Of a stretch of DNA of 64,000 nt, positions 1-12,159 are shown in pieces; the stretch's first letter is position 1; the number at the start of each line of letters is the position of its first letter. Under the pieces are notes generated by a model, which saw only the letters and a program-made list of their open reading frames with translations, did not search any database and was not told where the DNA came from. Source of the DNA: Pyrrhoderma lamaoense (Eukaryota; Basidiomycota; Agaricomycetes; Hymenochaetales; Hymenochaetaceae); the NCBI GenBank assembly GCA_002794735.1, contig NBAZ01000010.1, positions 372,001 to 436,000 of the forward strand. Reading direction: 5' to 3'. A program made the position numbers and the translations under genes.

Positions 1-786
1 ATCTTGTCCTTGAACCTCCAATTAGACCTCACAAGAAGGCTGTCCTTGTCTTGATCTGCCTCCTTTGAACGGATGACTGCTCAAAAAGATCATTGTTCAA
101 AGCGCTGGTTACCTGGCAAATCGCTCATCGATGCATTTGTCAACCCTGACCAACAGAACTTAATGCCCTATCCAGACAACTAAGAGACTGTTCCTCAAAT
201 GCGTCTGGCGGAGTTAAGTACTCTTTCCCTTCCGTGAATATTGGCAAATTATCGAAAAGGCAGTAGTCTCAGCTTGTAGTTTGTACATGCACATGAGGTG
301 CTTCAAGAGCACTGACGGTTAAACAAAGACGCCTATTATTATCCGATTCTCTTGACTTCTAGGCTACCTTGATGCTATTTAAACCCAGAACTAGGAGCTT
401 AAGAATACGTTTGACAGGATACAGCCTATTTGAAATCAGAGATGAGATCTTGTGTAACCCATTCTGGGCTTACCAGTGGTAAAAATGAAATTACACTTAA
501 GGTTATCGACATGATCTGATCAAGGTGGCTTCACAACTGCAGAGCTATCCTGCTCTGGGTAGAACTGTGGATTATGCTACGAGACGTTTCTCGTGTACTA
601 GCCCCGAATAGTTCATTAACTCGAATAAGCGCGTGACGTTTTTTGATGTTTGGCGGATCGTCGTCCAATTGGCGTGTGTCCTAATTTCCCCCTTCTCGTG
701 TTCCCTTCTTCATACCTTCACCTCGTCGTTCTTCGCCTTTCTTGTTATTTTTCTTGTACCCCAAAAACACACTCTCTTCATCAACG
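1..786. other. Region upstream of first gene; possible 3' end of another gene at 73-183
   Basis: No convincing gene is seen. A short open frame on the + strand ends with TAA at 181-183; from the ATG at 73 it gives 36 residues, and its tail (AFVNPDQQNLMPYPDN) looks protein-like. It could be the last exon of a gene that begins left of the window, but it is too short to assign. The rest is AT-rich and carries no repeat or RNA gene that I can recognise. A pyrimidine-rich stretch from about 685 to 786 precedes the next start codon and fits a fungal promoter or 5' leader. Confidence 0.35.
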
Positions 787-1681
787 ATGCTCGCTCGTTC
801 TATCATCTCTCTTGCTGCCATGGCTGGTTTCGCCGCTGCTCAGCTTGAAATTCTCGCACCTGGAGGTTCGAATCTTTGGTGGGGTAAGTGGAAAAGTATG
901 GGAAAGTTAGTCAGACTAGACGATTAATGTCTTTTCTTTGCTAGTCGCGAACTCTGAAAACAATATTGTCTGGAACTGCAAACAGTCTCAAGTAGACAAC
1001 TTCACTGTTTTGTGCGTACAGCATCCCCTTGTCCAGCTGGCAAAACGTCGTGCTAATTAAAAAAAAACTGAACTTCTAATGCTTTATTAATTGCCTTTTA
1101 TGAACATCCGTTACTATAATAATACAGGTTGAGTAACTCAGACCCAAATATCTTGGTTTCTGCACAGGCCATCGTCGCCATTCAAGAAAACTTCGATTGC
1201 TCAAAGACTCTTACTACCCAGCAAGCCAATTTCACTGCTGCTACTGGTTACAAAGTCATCTTTGCAAACCCGCTTAATAGCACAGATGTACGTCTCGTTT
1301 CCTGAAACACATTTGTCCGGTCTTCCCCTTCAGATGCTTCTCTTTTGTGAGGGGACATCTCTATCAACTATTTTTATCTTCCTCATTTCGTACATGCCGT
1401 TTTGTTTATAAACTTCGCACTCACATGGTTCATATTTCAATTTTATTAAGGTTTACGCCGAATCAGACGAATTTGAAGTAAAGGCTCAAGGTTCTGCTTA
1501 CCCCGACCCGTCATCAACGCCAACCGCTGGTGGCTCTTCATCTGCTACTAGCTCCGGCTCGGCATCATCTTCCACAGCTTCATCTGCAGACAATGCTTCT
1601 TCCTCCAGCGCTGCTATTGCCCTTGGACCTCGTAGTGTTGGAGCACTCTTAGTTGGTGCCTTTGCAGCGTTGGCTCTCTAA
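787..1681 (+). CDS. GPI-anchored Ser/Thr-rich cell-wall protein, Kre9/KNH-like N-terminal domain
   Basis: Four exons (787-883, 945-1011, 1128-1287, 1451-1681) splice cleanly to 184 residues. Residues 1-19 form a signal peptide ending AAAQ. Residues 20 to about 118 match the Ig-like Kre9/KNH N-terminal domain, with the typical LEILAPGGSNLWW opening and a later NIVW strand. A Ser/Thr/Ala-rich linker follows, then a hydrophobic tail (VGALLVGAFAALAL) with small residues before it, as expected for GPI-anchor addition. The family sits at the plasma membrane or cell wall; a biochemical role is not established for most fungal members. The start is the ATG that gives the signal peptide directly. PIG-A, which starts anchor synthesis, lies in the same window at 44 kb, but nothing suggests co-regulation. 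Confidence 0.85.
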
Positions 1682-2807
1682 AATGGTCCCCTTTTCTTCT
1701 TGTTTGACGTCATAACGTTGACATTATGGGCGATGATGATGATGGGATGAATTATTTGGGTTGAGATTTTCTAACTGGAGTACTTGAACGCTCATTCATG
1801 GGGTTGATTAAGTAGGAAAGGTTTATTATTCTTTCGGGTATAACAGACTCGGTGATGCGATTTACTATATCTAAAGTGTCCCTTCTTGATATTTGGTTTG
1901 ATCATTACCTTGGGGAATTTACCCATTGACTATTTTTTCCACAAAGCCGACACAAACTTTTTTCCTAATCCTTTGTTTTTCTTCTTTTCTTTCAATGAAC
2001 GCTAATTCACATCGTTTCTGCTTCATTTCGATTTTTCTTCTTATTTTCATACGGACTTGCAAACTCGCTGTTCCTTGATAATTAACCTATAATTTTTCCT
2101 CTTGGGCTCCTTTTTACTTGCTTGGTATCCTTTTTCTTAGTTGGTTATTGTAGCCTAGGGGTATCTTATGGACTTTGGCGTAGTTTCCTGTTGTAACCTT
2201 GGGCTCTTTTTCTTTCTCATGCCCTGTCACTCTTTTGAATAATAGCCGCTCACTTAAAAATGACACTTGAGGAGTTACATTGGTTACAATGTATTTACTT
2301 ATTTAATTTAGTGATCAAGAACAACTTCAATGTGTGTATGTGATGGTGCCAGAGTTCAACAATACTTTTACATGACTTCGAGACTCCGGACTACAGTCAG
2401 CAAGACTGGTACTCTTACGAATTACATGAGATGGTGCTTATACTAATATATCAATTACATGCGTCGACTACCAACTATCGTCCCCAAACAACAATACCTA
2501 TCTCTTGTTTAGAAGTACTATTAACATATGTGTCATGATGAGAATGCCCGTTAGATATATACGTATCCTTTGTCTGAGTCATTTTAGTGTCTTGACCAAA
2601 ATCGGTATCAGTATAGATAGTCCCGCAACTTGGAAGCCCAAGTTCATCCCAAACTCCATGTTTCATCGATTTGTGCTGTCAAACATGCTCAGTTGCTTCC
2701 ATGGTATATGTACGTATGCGTATACAACAAGAGAAGGCGAAGGGAAGGGAGGAGAAGAGTGTAGAGCAGCGAAGAAAAGTGGAGGTAGAGTAAAGTGAAG
2801 AAAAGTC
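1682..2807. other. Intergenic, no gene seen
   Basis: Convergent gap between the wall-protein gene (+) and the next gene (-). It holds T-rich 3' flanking sequence around 1900-2250. Short open frames near 2475-2800 lack introns, homology or composition that would support coding. A purine-rich stretch (about 2730-2800) lies just past the end of the minus-strand gene. Confidence 0.6.
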
Positions 2808-5466
2808 CTAAAGGTTCCCGTTACTCACTTCAAGTATTTTAGTACGTGTTTGAGGGTAGACATGCTCTAGAGTTGCAATATCAATCAGCACAGATTCGTC
2901 TGAGTCAGTCGGTGTTCTATTAGTTTCTCCTGTTTCCTCGACAGATTCTTGGTAAGTAGGATCAGAATCGAACTGATGAGTAGTAGTCATTGATGAGTCG
3001 TCAGAAGACTGATTAGAGTGGGAGAGGACTGTATCATCCAACTTTAATTCTTTGCTGGTACTGTCAGCATGTGCCATCTCACTTCCATGCTCATGGTCCA
3101 CAGCTGTCACTTCACCTGAATCATGAACAAGATCCTGATCTTTAGGTACAGCCAAACCTGCAGAAGTCGCACTCCCCAGTCCATCAGTGATCTTTGAGCA
3201 TTTGTTGGAAGAAACAAGATCGGGTCTGCTCCCCCAATTTATTTTAGGCCTCACATCAGACGAAGAATCCGAACTATACGCAAATCTTCTGATTTTCCAC
3301 TGTGAAACAGGCTTCATCATCAGTTTATCCGTTGTTGCTGTTCTCAAGGGGGTCTGAGTTGCGATACTATCGGATGAATCAACTTCATATGTAGGAGGTG
3401 GGAGGTAGGTGACCACTCGTCTTGCTGATGTTTTCGGATCGCTGCTTTGCTTGTTCGTTTCAAGGCTCGCCTCATCAGAGGCTGCGTTCAAAATCTTGAC
3501 AGGAAGCAGAAATTTACTCGATTGCTTTATCGGATTATTAGCTTTCCTTCCGTCTTTACGTACTCTTTTCCGAGCAGGGAGGGTTGACCAAGACGTATCT
3601 TCGTCATCCAGAATCGCGTTGTAAGGGTCTACGGTACCATTGTGTATCTTCGTCTTACTCGGACCGGAAAGTTGATATGAGCGCTTTTGTGGTTGAGAAT
3701 TGGTAAGGGGTTGTATAGGGGCATTGATATCCCCTTTCGCGGTGCGCACTTCAAAATTCCTTTCTTGAGTTTGGTACTGAAGCGCTCTATCGTTATACCG
3801 AAGATTACTAATGCCAGTATGGATGTCCCCATTCCAAAGACAGGCACCTTCATGCAATTCATTAGGGCCATCTGGGCCATTTTTATTATACGCATCTATA
3901 GACTTCTTATACTCTTTATACCTTTTAATTTCATAATTTTGCACAGGTGTCAAGCCTAGTGCAGAGCGGCCAGAAGCTACGTTTGAAGACGGGAGCCGAA
4001 GCGGAGATGAAAGGGACTGATACCCATAATCATTCAAGCATGATGTAGCAGACCTTGTACTATATTGATCTTTTTCTGCAGAACTATTGTACAGTGCAGT
4101 GCATGTTCGCTCTTGTAATGGATACGTTGGCGGTTCAGACGCAGCTCGGCAAGAGACTATATCAGAGTGTTGACGAGGCGGTGAAAAGTTATATCGTGAT
4201 GGACTCTCAACCTTCAACTTGAATGCCTCAGTATTAATTTGTCTCCCTACTCGTGTATGTGTGATATATGTTATCCAAAAGAATAAACACATAGTACGCA
4301 AATTATAGATTCTTACCAGACTTCTGATCGTGCTTATCTGCCGTGCTACGCACAGGAGGCGCAGCTTCGAGGGATTCAAGAGCTTGATAATGAGGTATTC
4401 GCACAAGCTGAGGGGAGTATAGTGGCTGAAGCTTTGAGGCTTCAACTTCCTTAATATCTGCTGAGTCACTGATTGCACTGCAGTTGTCCAGCACATGGTA
4501 CTGGTCCAGTTCATTGAGTTCTTCCTGTTGCAGTCTTGTACCGCCTGAGTTAGGTAGCTCAAAGTCAGTGAGACGAAAAGATTGAACACTGCGATTGGGA
4601 GAAGAATGAGAGTGGCTTTCAGAAGCTTGGTTATTCAAAGTGCAAGAGTCCGGAGTTTGAGAAGAATAGCCCGAGAGAGTACTGCATTTAGATACCTGCT
4701 CAACAATAGGATTCTGCACATTACTAGAGTTCTTGTGAGCCACCTTCATCGGTGGATTCTGGTTGATGTTAGGTGAGACTAGGCATTTCGCACTCTTGGT
4801 AGCTTCCATCAGCTTGCTAGCCCTGAAGAACCCTTCAATAGTACCATTCTTCGATTTGGGCGTTTTAAGCATGTTAATGCCCAGCTTTCTCTGTCTATTG
4901 CCAGCATTAGTCTCAGTTTGAGGGGACCTCTCTTTAGTACCAACAGGAGCCTGAGTAATAACACTTGAAGATATAGAGTGTCGTTCCATCAGAGAAGTTG
5001 CACCATTAGAAGCAGTGTCAGTGTTCTTCTGAGTAGGTCTAGAAGCGGCATTAATGCGAGCAATGCTCCATGGGTTAGCCTTATATTGTACTTTATCCTT
5101 ATCCGCTCGACTAGCAATATCAAGTTCACGAAGTAACCGAGCATCTGCAGTCTCCTCAGTAAGCTGTTGCTGTTTTGACCCTTGCTTCTTGTCCCCATCA
5201 TTTTCTACTTCTTTTAGCTCTTTAGAGATATCGTCAGCACAGTCACAGCTTTTATTCAGACTGTTTGAAGCTGGGTCTTCACATGTATCCGAATCAGAAT
5301 CTGACCCAGATTCAAATCCTCTACGAAAAGTGAAGGACCATTCTACAGCCGATGATTTCTGTTTATTAGTCGTAGATGGCAATGCTTTGATGCTCCCTGT
5401 CTCGTGTGAGGAAGATGATATGAGCCCCGGCATGACTTGAGTCGCCGACTCTACAAAGAAGACCAA
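2808..5466 (-). CDS. Large disordered protein of unknown function with a PIP-box-like motif
   Basis: Two exons (5466-4317 and 4246-2808) join in phase 1 to 862 residues. The 70-nt intron has a GTAAGA donor and a TAG acceptor, and the join reads straight through. I do not recognise a folded domain. The composition is low-complexity, rich in Ser, Asp, Glu and Asn. An acidic patch (GSDSDSDTCEDP) lies near residue 53 and basic nuclear-localisation-like stretches are present (e.g. ARKRVRKDGRK in exon 2). Residues 207-214 read NGTIEGFF. This resembles a PCNA-interacting peptide (Q-x-x-I/L/M-x-x-F-F) but has Asn instead of Gln, so PCNA binding is only a suggestion. The start is the first ATG after a long CT-rich leader on this strand, and a GC-rich palindrome lies about 60 bp upstream. 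Confidence 0.7.
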
Positions 5467-5513
5467 AAGAGAGAGAGGAAGAGAAGGAGAGGGAGTGAGA
5501 GGGAGAAGGAGGG
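5457..5513 (-). promoter_or_regulatory. CT-rich leader (purine-rich on the + strand)
   Basis: An almost pure purine run on the + strand is a pyrimidine tract on the coding strand, ending at the ATG at 5466. Such tracts are common just upstream of fungal start codons and mark the 5' leader of the 862-aa gene. It supports the chosen start and orientation. Confidence 0.5.
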
Positions 5514-5522
5514 ATTACAGCC

Positions 5523-5540
5523 TTTGGCGCGCGTCGCGCC
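5523..5540. promoter_or_regulatory. GC-rich palindrome with E2F/MCB-like cores
   Basis: The bases GGCGCG-CGT-CGCGCC (5526-5540) form a perfect inverted repeat with a 3-nt centre in otherwise AT-rich DNA. TTTGGCGC at 5523-5530 equals the E2F consensus, and the reverse strand carries GACGCGC, close to the MluI cell-cycle box core. It lies about 60 bp before the minus-strand start at 5466. Cell-cycle control is inferred, not shown. Confidence 0.4.
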
Positions 5541-7128
5541 ATGTCACAAATCACAACTCGTTATTGAACTTTCAAATTCTAGTCACGTCTACCTAATTAG
5601 ATAAGTGTAGTGGGCTCTGTGAAATAGAGTCATATTGACATAAGCTCTGCTCGGACGGTATAATTAATTAGATAGATTCAAGCTAATATTTTGCTCGTTG
5701 GAACTCCTGTACTGAAGGCTAAATCCAGACATCTAACTCCTCCGTACCAAACCCAAACATGATTTCTGAATCCCGTCCAGAACACGACCCAGAGGGCAAC
5801 CGAGAAGCAATTACCGGTCATCTCGTGTCCTAGCTTGATATAGTGAAAAGGCAATTCCAACGGTATTAAGAATTGTGTGATCGTTTCTGCGATACAGTGG
5901 TAGTTTACTGGAGCCAAACGTGTGCTAGTATGCTGGCGTCTTGATACAAGTTTGCACTGTTAGACATGTAGTGGTAATCTGCTTTACCTCACTAATTTCA
6001 GGGTTTTATAATCTAATCTTCGGCTTCAAAACAGTTTTACCTCCCGGCTACTTCAACCAAGACCTTCAACTTTGTTACATTAGACGGGATCGCTATACAC
6101 ATTCTCAATAAAGGGACTTTCCTAATATCGAAGGTTATTTAATTCCAGCTATCGTATAGCGGATAGTGTTTACCGCTATGGCGACGAGATCATTCCGGTT
6201 CGTCCACCTGACGAAAATGCTATCTCTAGCACGGCGAACAAGGTTTCCACTAGATGATCAAGCTCTACAAACAGAATCCCTCGAGTCAGGTATGTGTGAT
6301 AGGTATAGTCAAAAGGCAGGCAAGCTAATTACATCCTTTCATCACTATCATAAGTGCTACTTGATTTCCATCCTACTTAGAAATCTGTGAATTCGTGTCT
6401 CAAAAGACCCTTTCGCGATATGACTGACCTCCTATCTGATTTACAAAATTTACTGCCGGAAATAGCATCCGAAAATTTCGATGATACGATAAACAATAAT
6501 GACAAAGAGTAAAGTATCTGAGCACTGGAAAGCGAGAACTAAACTTAACGATTTCTGTATGAATCGCAGGACAAGGGAATGATATATCTATCAAATTGGT
6601 GGTGAAACTTTTCCAGAGTTGAAACTTTTAAAGATATTTTGAATAGTTATATATCTGAGAAATTAGAGTTCTAGACTGTGGAAATCAAATGAACGAAGTC
6701 ATCGGCAGTATTGGGCTTCACCTGAAATGTATGGGATATGTGGTTTACGATAAGTTGCTTGTGTTACTTGTAAAGAATCACATAAATTTGGTAAAAACGG
6801 TAAAAGCAACTCTAAAATTTTGACTAACTCTTATTGCTATGTCATGCTCTGGATGAAAATCATAAAATTTATTGTCATGATATTTGGTGGTAACACGGAT
6901 ACAGCTTATGTCGTTTAAAATACAGTTTGAGGACTTGTGAACACGTAAATCAGAGGTTAATAAAAGAGAGTCAGGAGAGAAAGAAGGTTTAGAAGCGAAG
7001 CGACAGACAAAGGTAAACAGATAGCCAGTATTACACAGCATATACGATAGTGTATCATAATCAAAAATTCGAAAGCACTACAAAGAGAAAAAAACGATAG
7101 CTTGGACATACTCGTTCCATGCTTTGCG
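5541..7128. other. Intergenic, no gene seen
   Basis: About 1.6 kb of AT-rich DNA separates the start of the 862-aa gene from the end of the Cdc20-family gene. All open frames are short (under 112 codons), uninterrupted by plausible introns, and unlike any family I know. The frame on the minus strand at 6957-7292 overlaps the APC/C-activator gene in another frame and is a shadow. Confidence 0.6.
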
Positions 7129-8810
7129 TCATCGTATGGTATTCCCAAATAAGTTAAGGCGAGTAGACGAAGGAAGATTTTGTTTCCCAAAGATCCTATA
7201 AATGCGTATCGAATCATCTGAACCACATGTGACGATCCGTGTTCCGTCGGGGCTGATACAACTATGAGTGATCCGTCCATGAGACGCATCAAACAGACTG
7301 TTCGTCATATTACCACTAGGATATTGATGTACCATCACAGAGTGTTTACGCGGAGCGGGAAGCGTAGCACCACTGTGACCCTCGACAGGAGCAAATGCAT
7401 AACCATGTGTTGACACGATTTCTCGACAAGAAGGGGCGAAATGTAGAGATGTTATCTGTGCGTTTGTATTAATCGTTGGTCCTGTTAGTACTGCACGAGA
7501 TGTATCCCAGAAACGAATTGATCCGTCTCGCGTACCGCCACCAGTTGCAAGAAGTTCTGACGCCCAAGGACACCATGATATGGCCTTGACTGTAGATACA
7601 TGATGTTTTTTATGTAGAAATGGAGTTGGTCTGCTCAATCCAGCCCCATGAGATGTTAGAGAAGGACCTGGACTACTACCAGTTTCTGAGCTCAGAGGAG
7701 TTGGGAGGTTCATTGGTGTATTATAAAGAGAACTGATAGTATCTTGCTTTCGTGCATCCCAACATACAAGAACACCATTACCGCCCCCTACTGCCAAAAG
7801 TCCACCACTATGATTCCACTCAACTCCACATATACGCGATCTATGAGACCGAAAAGGTTTCCCTCCTTCGCTTTCTCTCATATCAAATAGACGCAGCTCG
7901 CCTGTTTGGTATCCAACAGTAAACACATTATCATCTCGCCAGCTAAGATCCCCTACAAAATCTCTTTTGTGATGAGAATCGTATACCCTTAAGCAGTCGC
8001 GAGTCATTGGATCATAGACTCGTACGTATCCTAAATCATTTCCAACTGCTAGTTTGTCCGAATTAGGACTCCATTTTAAGCACGTCGCGCTCTCCTCTCC
8101 TTCTGCAAAACTTCTTAGTCTCCAAACAGCATGCGTTTCCATATTCCGATAAACAACAGACGTGCGCATTGCAACGGCAAGTAGGTCTGTATTACTCCAA
8201 GCAGTAGCCCTAGAGTAGAAATCGTCATCCAATTTGGGTGCACCGAGACATATCTCTGGCTGAGAACACAAGTTCGTTGAAGCAGATGTCAGAGATTTGG
8301 GTGTCGGTACTTCATAGAGATTTTTTGTTAATTGTCTTAATTCCCTGTGATAAGGAATAGCTTCCCTCGATCGTATTGATAGGTTAACTGACTCCCCATG
8401 GAAAACCAAGGTTCTATCCTTGGCTTCACCCACAAGCTTAGCGAGTCTCCGTGAGCGTGGAGTAGCGCAGAATGGTATAGACTTCTCAAGAGAGTTTGCT
8501 ATGAAACGATCACGCTGGATAGTTGACCAACTTTAAGTGGTAAATCCAGAAACAAGAGCCAAGTGTACACACCGAGGACCTGCCTTGTTTGAGTGTCCGT
8601 TTCTCACCCGGGCTTTGAAGCTCATCCTGCAAAATTGCAAAACTCGCCATTGAACTTCTCCGTCTCTTCGAGATGTTGTTTTGTTTTCGTAGCGGAGTGG
8701 TTCTCTGCTCGGGCTTGTAGAACGGGTTTTCATCATCAGATGAGCTATGAATATGTAAGTACAATGGACAGATAATAAAGTCGATAAAGCAAAGAAGCTT
8801 ACAGATCCAT
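7129..8810 (-). CDS. Cdc20/Cdh1-family APC/C activator (WD40)
   Basis: Three exons (8810-8803, 8744-8573, 8514-7129) give 521 residues. Exon 3 opens with the C-box (DRFIANS), which docks the activator on the anaphase-promoting complex. A seven-bladed WD40 propeller follows, and the blade HHVSTVKAISWCPWASELLATGGG is diagnostic of Cdc20/Cdh1 proteins (19 of these residues, VSTVKAISWCPWASELLAT, are near-invariant). The protein ends in Ile-Arg, the IR tail that binds APC3. The role is therefore substrate recognition by the ubiquitin ligase that drives mitotic exit or meiosis. The blades are more divergent than in housekeeping Cdc20 or Cdh1, so a meiosis-specific (Ama1/Mfr1-like) member is possible. 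The first exon is only 8 nt, found by matching splice phase. An ACGCGT element lies about 137 bp upstream. Confidence 0.9.
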
Positions 8811-8946
8811 GATGCACCTTGGTATAGTTCGGGATATGCTACAGTTGTGTAAAAGGATGGGCGCTAAGGAAAAGAGAAAATGAGTTGTGGATGAAGTATT
8901 CAAGGTGCACAGTAGGATGTGCCCAATAGAGTAAGAAGCCCGATCG

Positions 8947-8952
8947 ACGCGT
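8947..8952. promoter_or_regulatory. MluI cell-cycle box (ACGCGT) before the APC/C activator
   Basis: A perfect ACGCGT is followed directly by TACGTCAC, a CRE/ATF-like site. It sits 137 bp upstream of the minus-strand start at 8810. MCB elements bind the MBF factor (Mbp1/Swi6) in ascomycetes and drive G1/S or meiotic genes. A role here is inferred from position and from the target being a cell-cycle gene. Confidence 0.45.
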
Positions 8953-8959
8953 TACGTCA

Positions 8960-9266
8960 CATCACATCACAACCACTATTAAATCTAGAACAACCAGCAT
9001 ACATGTATAACTTATTAACTACATTTATATAATTATTTCATAAATCGGATACCATATTTTTTCTTCTCTCTCCTTTAATCCAAATATTTGATCCATGTCA
9101 AAAAAATAGAGGCTACTATCTCATCTATGTTGTTGTATAGTTTGAAGTACTGTATATAAGTACCAATTCAATAGTGCACTTTTATACAATAACAATCACT
9201 ACTAGTACAATCGGTTTCCTTATGCCTTTTTGTCTCTCTATATATATATATACCCCAGCCTAGATT
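8960..9266. other. Intergenic, AT-rich
   Basis: The gap runs from the APC/C-activator promoter to the 3' end of glucose-6-phosphate isomerase. It contains a short TA microsatellite at about 9239-9252 and T-rich runs near 9055-9075. No gene is visible. Confidence 0.6.
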
Positions 9267-11094
<1,828 letters not shown>

Positions 11095-12159
11095 GTTTGA
11101 GTAGGATATACTGATCACCTCAACAACGAGAGTCTGTAAGCTGTTGTCTCGTTTTCGTCCATTGGATTGGGTGTGGTTATATGCGTGTATCCTGTTTCCC
11201 ACGGTCACCCACCTTAGTTGTCGCCATTGCCAAAGACGTGACGTCGTTGGTCATCACGGTCCCCACCAGTTGTCAAGGTCCCCGCGAACGTGTTGTTACA
11301 GTCGAAATCGACTCTTCTCTGGGAACAGGATGATTGAAAAGTCGTACCTAATAGGTGATCCAGAAGCCGTAGGAGAGAATGCTATCAAGTATTCCCACCA
11401 AGAGTACTCACATCAATATATCTTATCAATCATTCACTGAGTCGCCTAATAGTCGCTCGCTCAGCTTGTAGTCGAGGTCACGTTGGATACATGTATAAAA
11501 ATATGATTGAATTAGTCATGGATTGAAACGATAGATGTTTAAATGACAGAATGTATTATTTGTAACATAGATGTCCCACTGGGTGGTACACAGACAATAA
11601 CAACGACAGTCGAACAGATGAATGAATTAAAACTAGTTAGTCATCGTTTTTAAGCGCTTGTGTGAGCGTCTCCGACAGTACCCGATCCGATAAAGGGATA
11701 AAGAGCCAGTTCTGACATGATCCATTCTCCTTTTTTGTATTAAAATGGGAATTCCATCAGCCCGATTATGGTAGCAACCACTTATTTGGAGCCACACCAC
11801 CGCAGAGTCTCTTGTAATTGTATTTGCAAAACAGCGGAAATTCTTATAAGACCATGTCTCAAGAGTGAAAGTTTTTGTGATGTCTTGATAGCATGCATAG
11901 TTTGTCACGGGTGATGCTCCTCTAAACGCGGTAATTCTGTGACGATTAGTCACAGGGCATCCGAAAGTTTGAACATTTGGATCAAGAGGCAAGATACACT
12001 CATCACAACTATTTCACTCCCCTTCCCGTCTTACTACTCCTTCTCATTCGCCTCAGTCAGGGCGATTATTTTATCTCTTATATTTATCGTCTTTTTATCA
12101 ACAAACTCCACTCGAGGCTCCACTCAAACTTGTTTGATACTCGTCTAAAACGACGACGA
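11095..12159. other. Divergent promoter region, no gene seen
   Basis: About 1.07 kb lies between the isomerase (-) and the ten-domain gene (+). A CRE-like element (ACGTGACGTC, about 11236-11245) lies on the isomerase side. Open frames at 11144-11440 and 11633-11992 have no family resemblance or intron support. A CT-rich stretch from about 12010 to 12060 precedes the next start codon. Confidence 0.5.

Noticed and set aside
73..183. 36-codon open frame as the end of an upstream gene
   Set aside because: Plausible residues but too short, no supporting splice site or family; kept only as a note.
2475..2798. Overlapping open frames on both strands
   Set aside because: Short, no introns, no family resemblance, low-complexity ends.
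6957..7292. Minus-strand frame of 111 codons
   Set aside because: Overlaps the APC/C-activator CDS, which ends in the diagnostic IR tail; a shadow frame.
11144..11440. Possible small gene between PGI1 and the ten-domain gene
   Set aside because: Composition and lack of splice or family support suggest a chance frame in a promoter.
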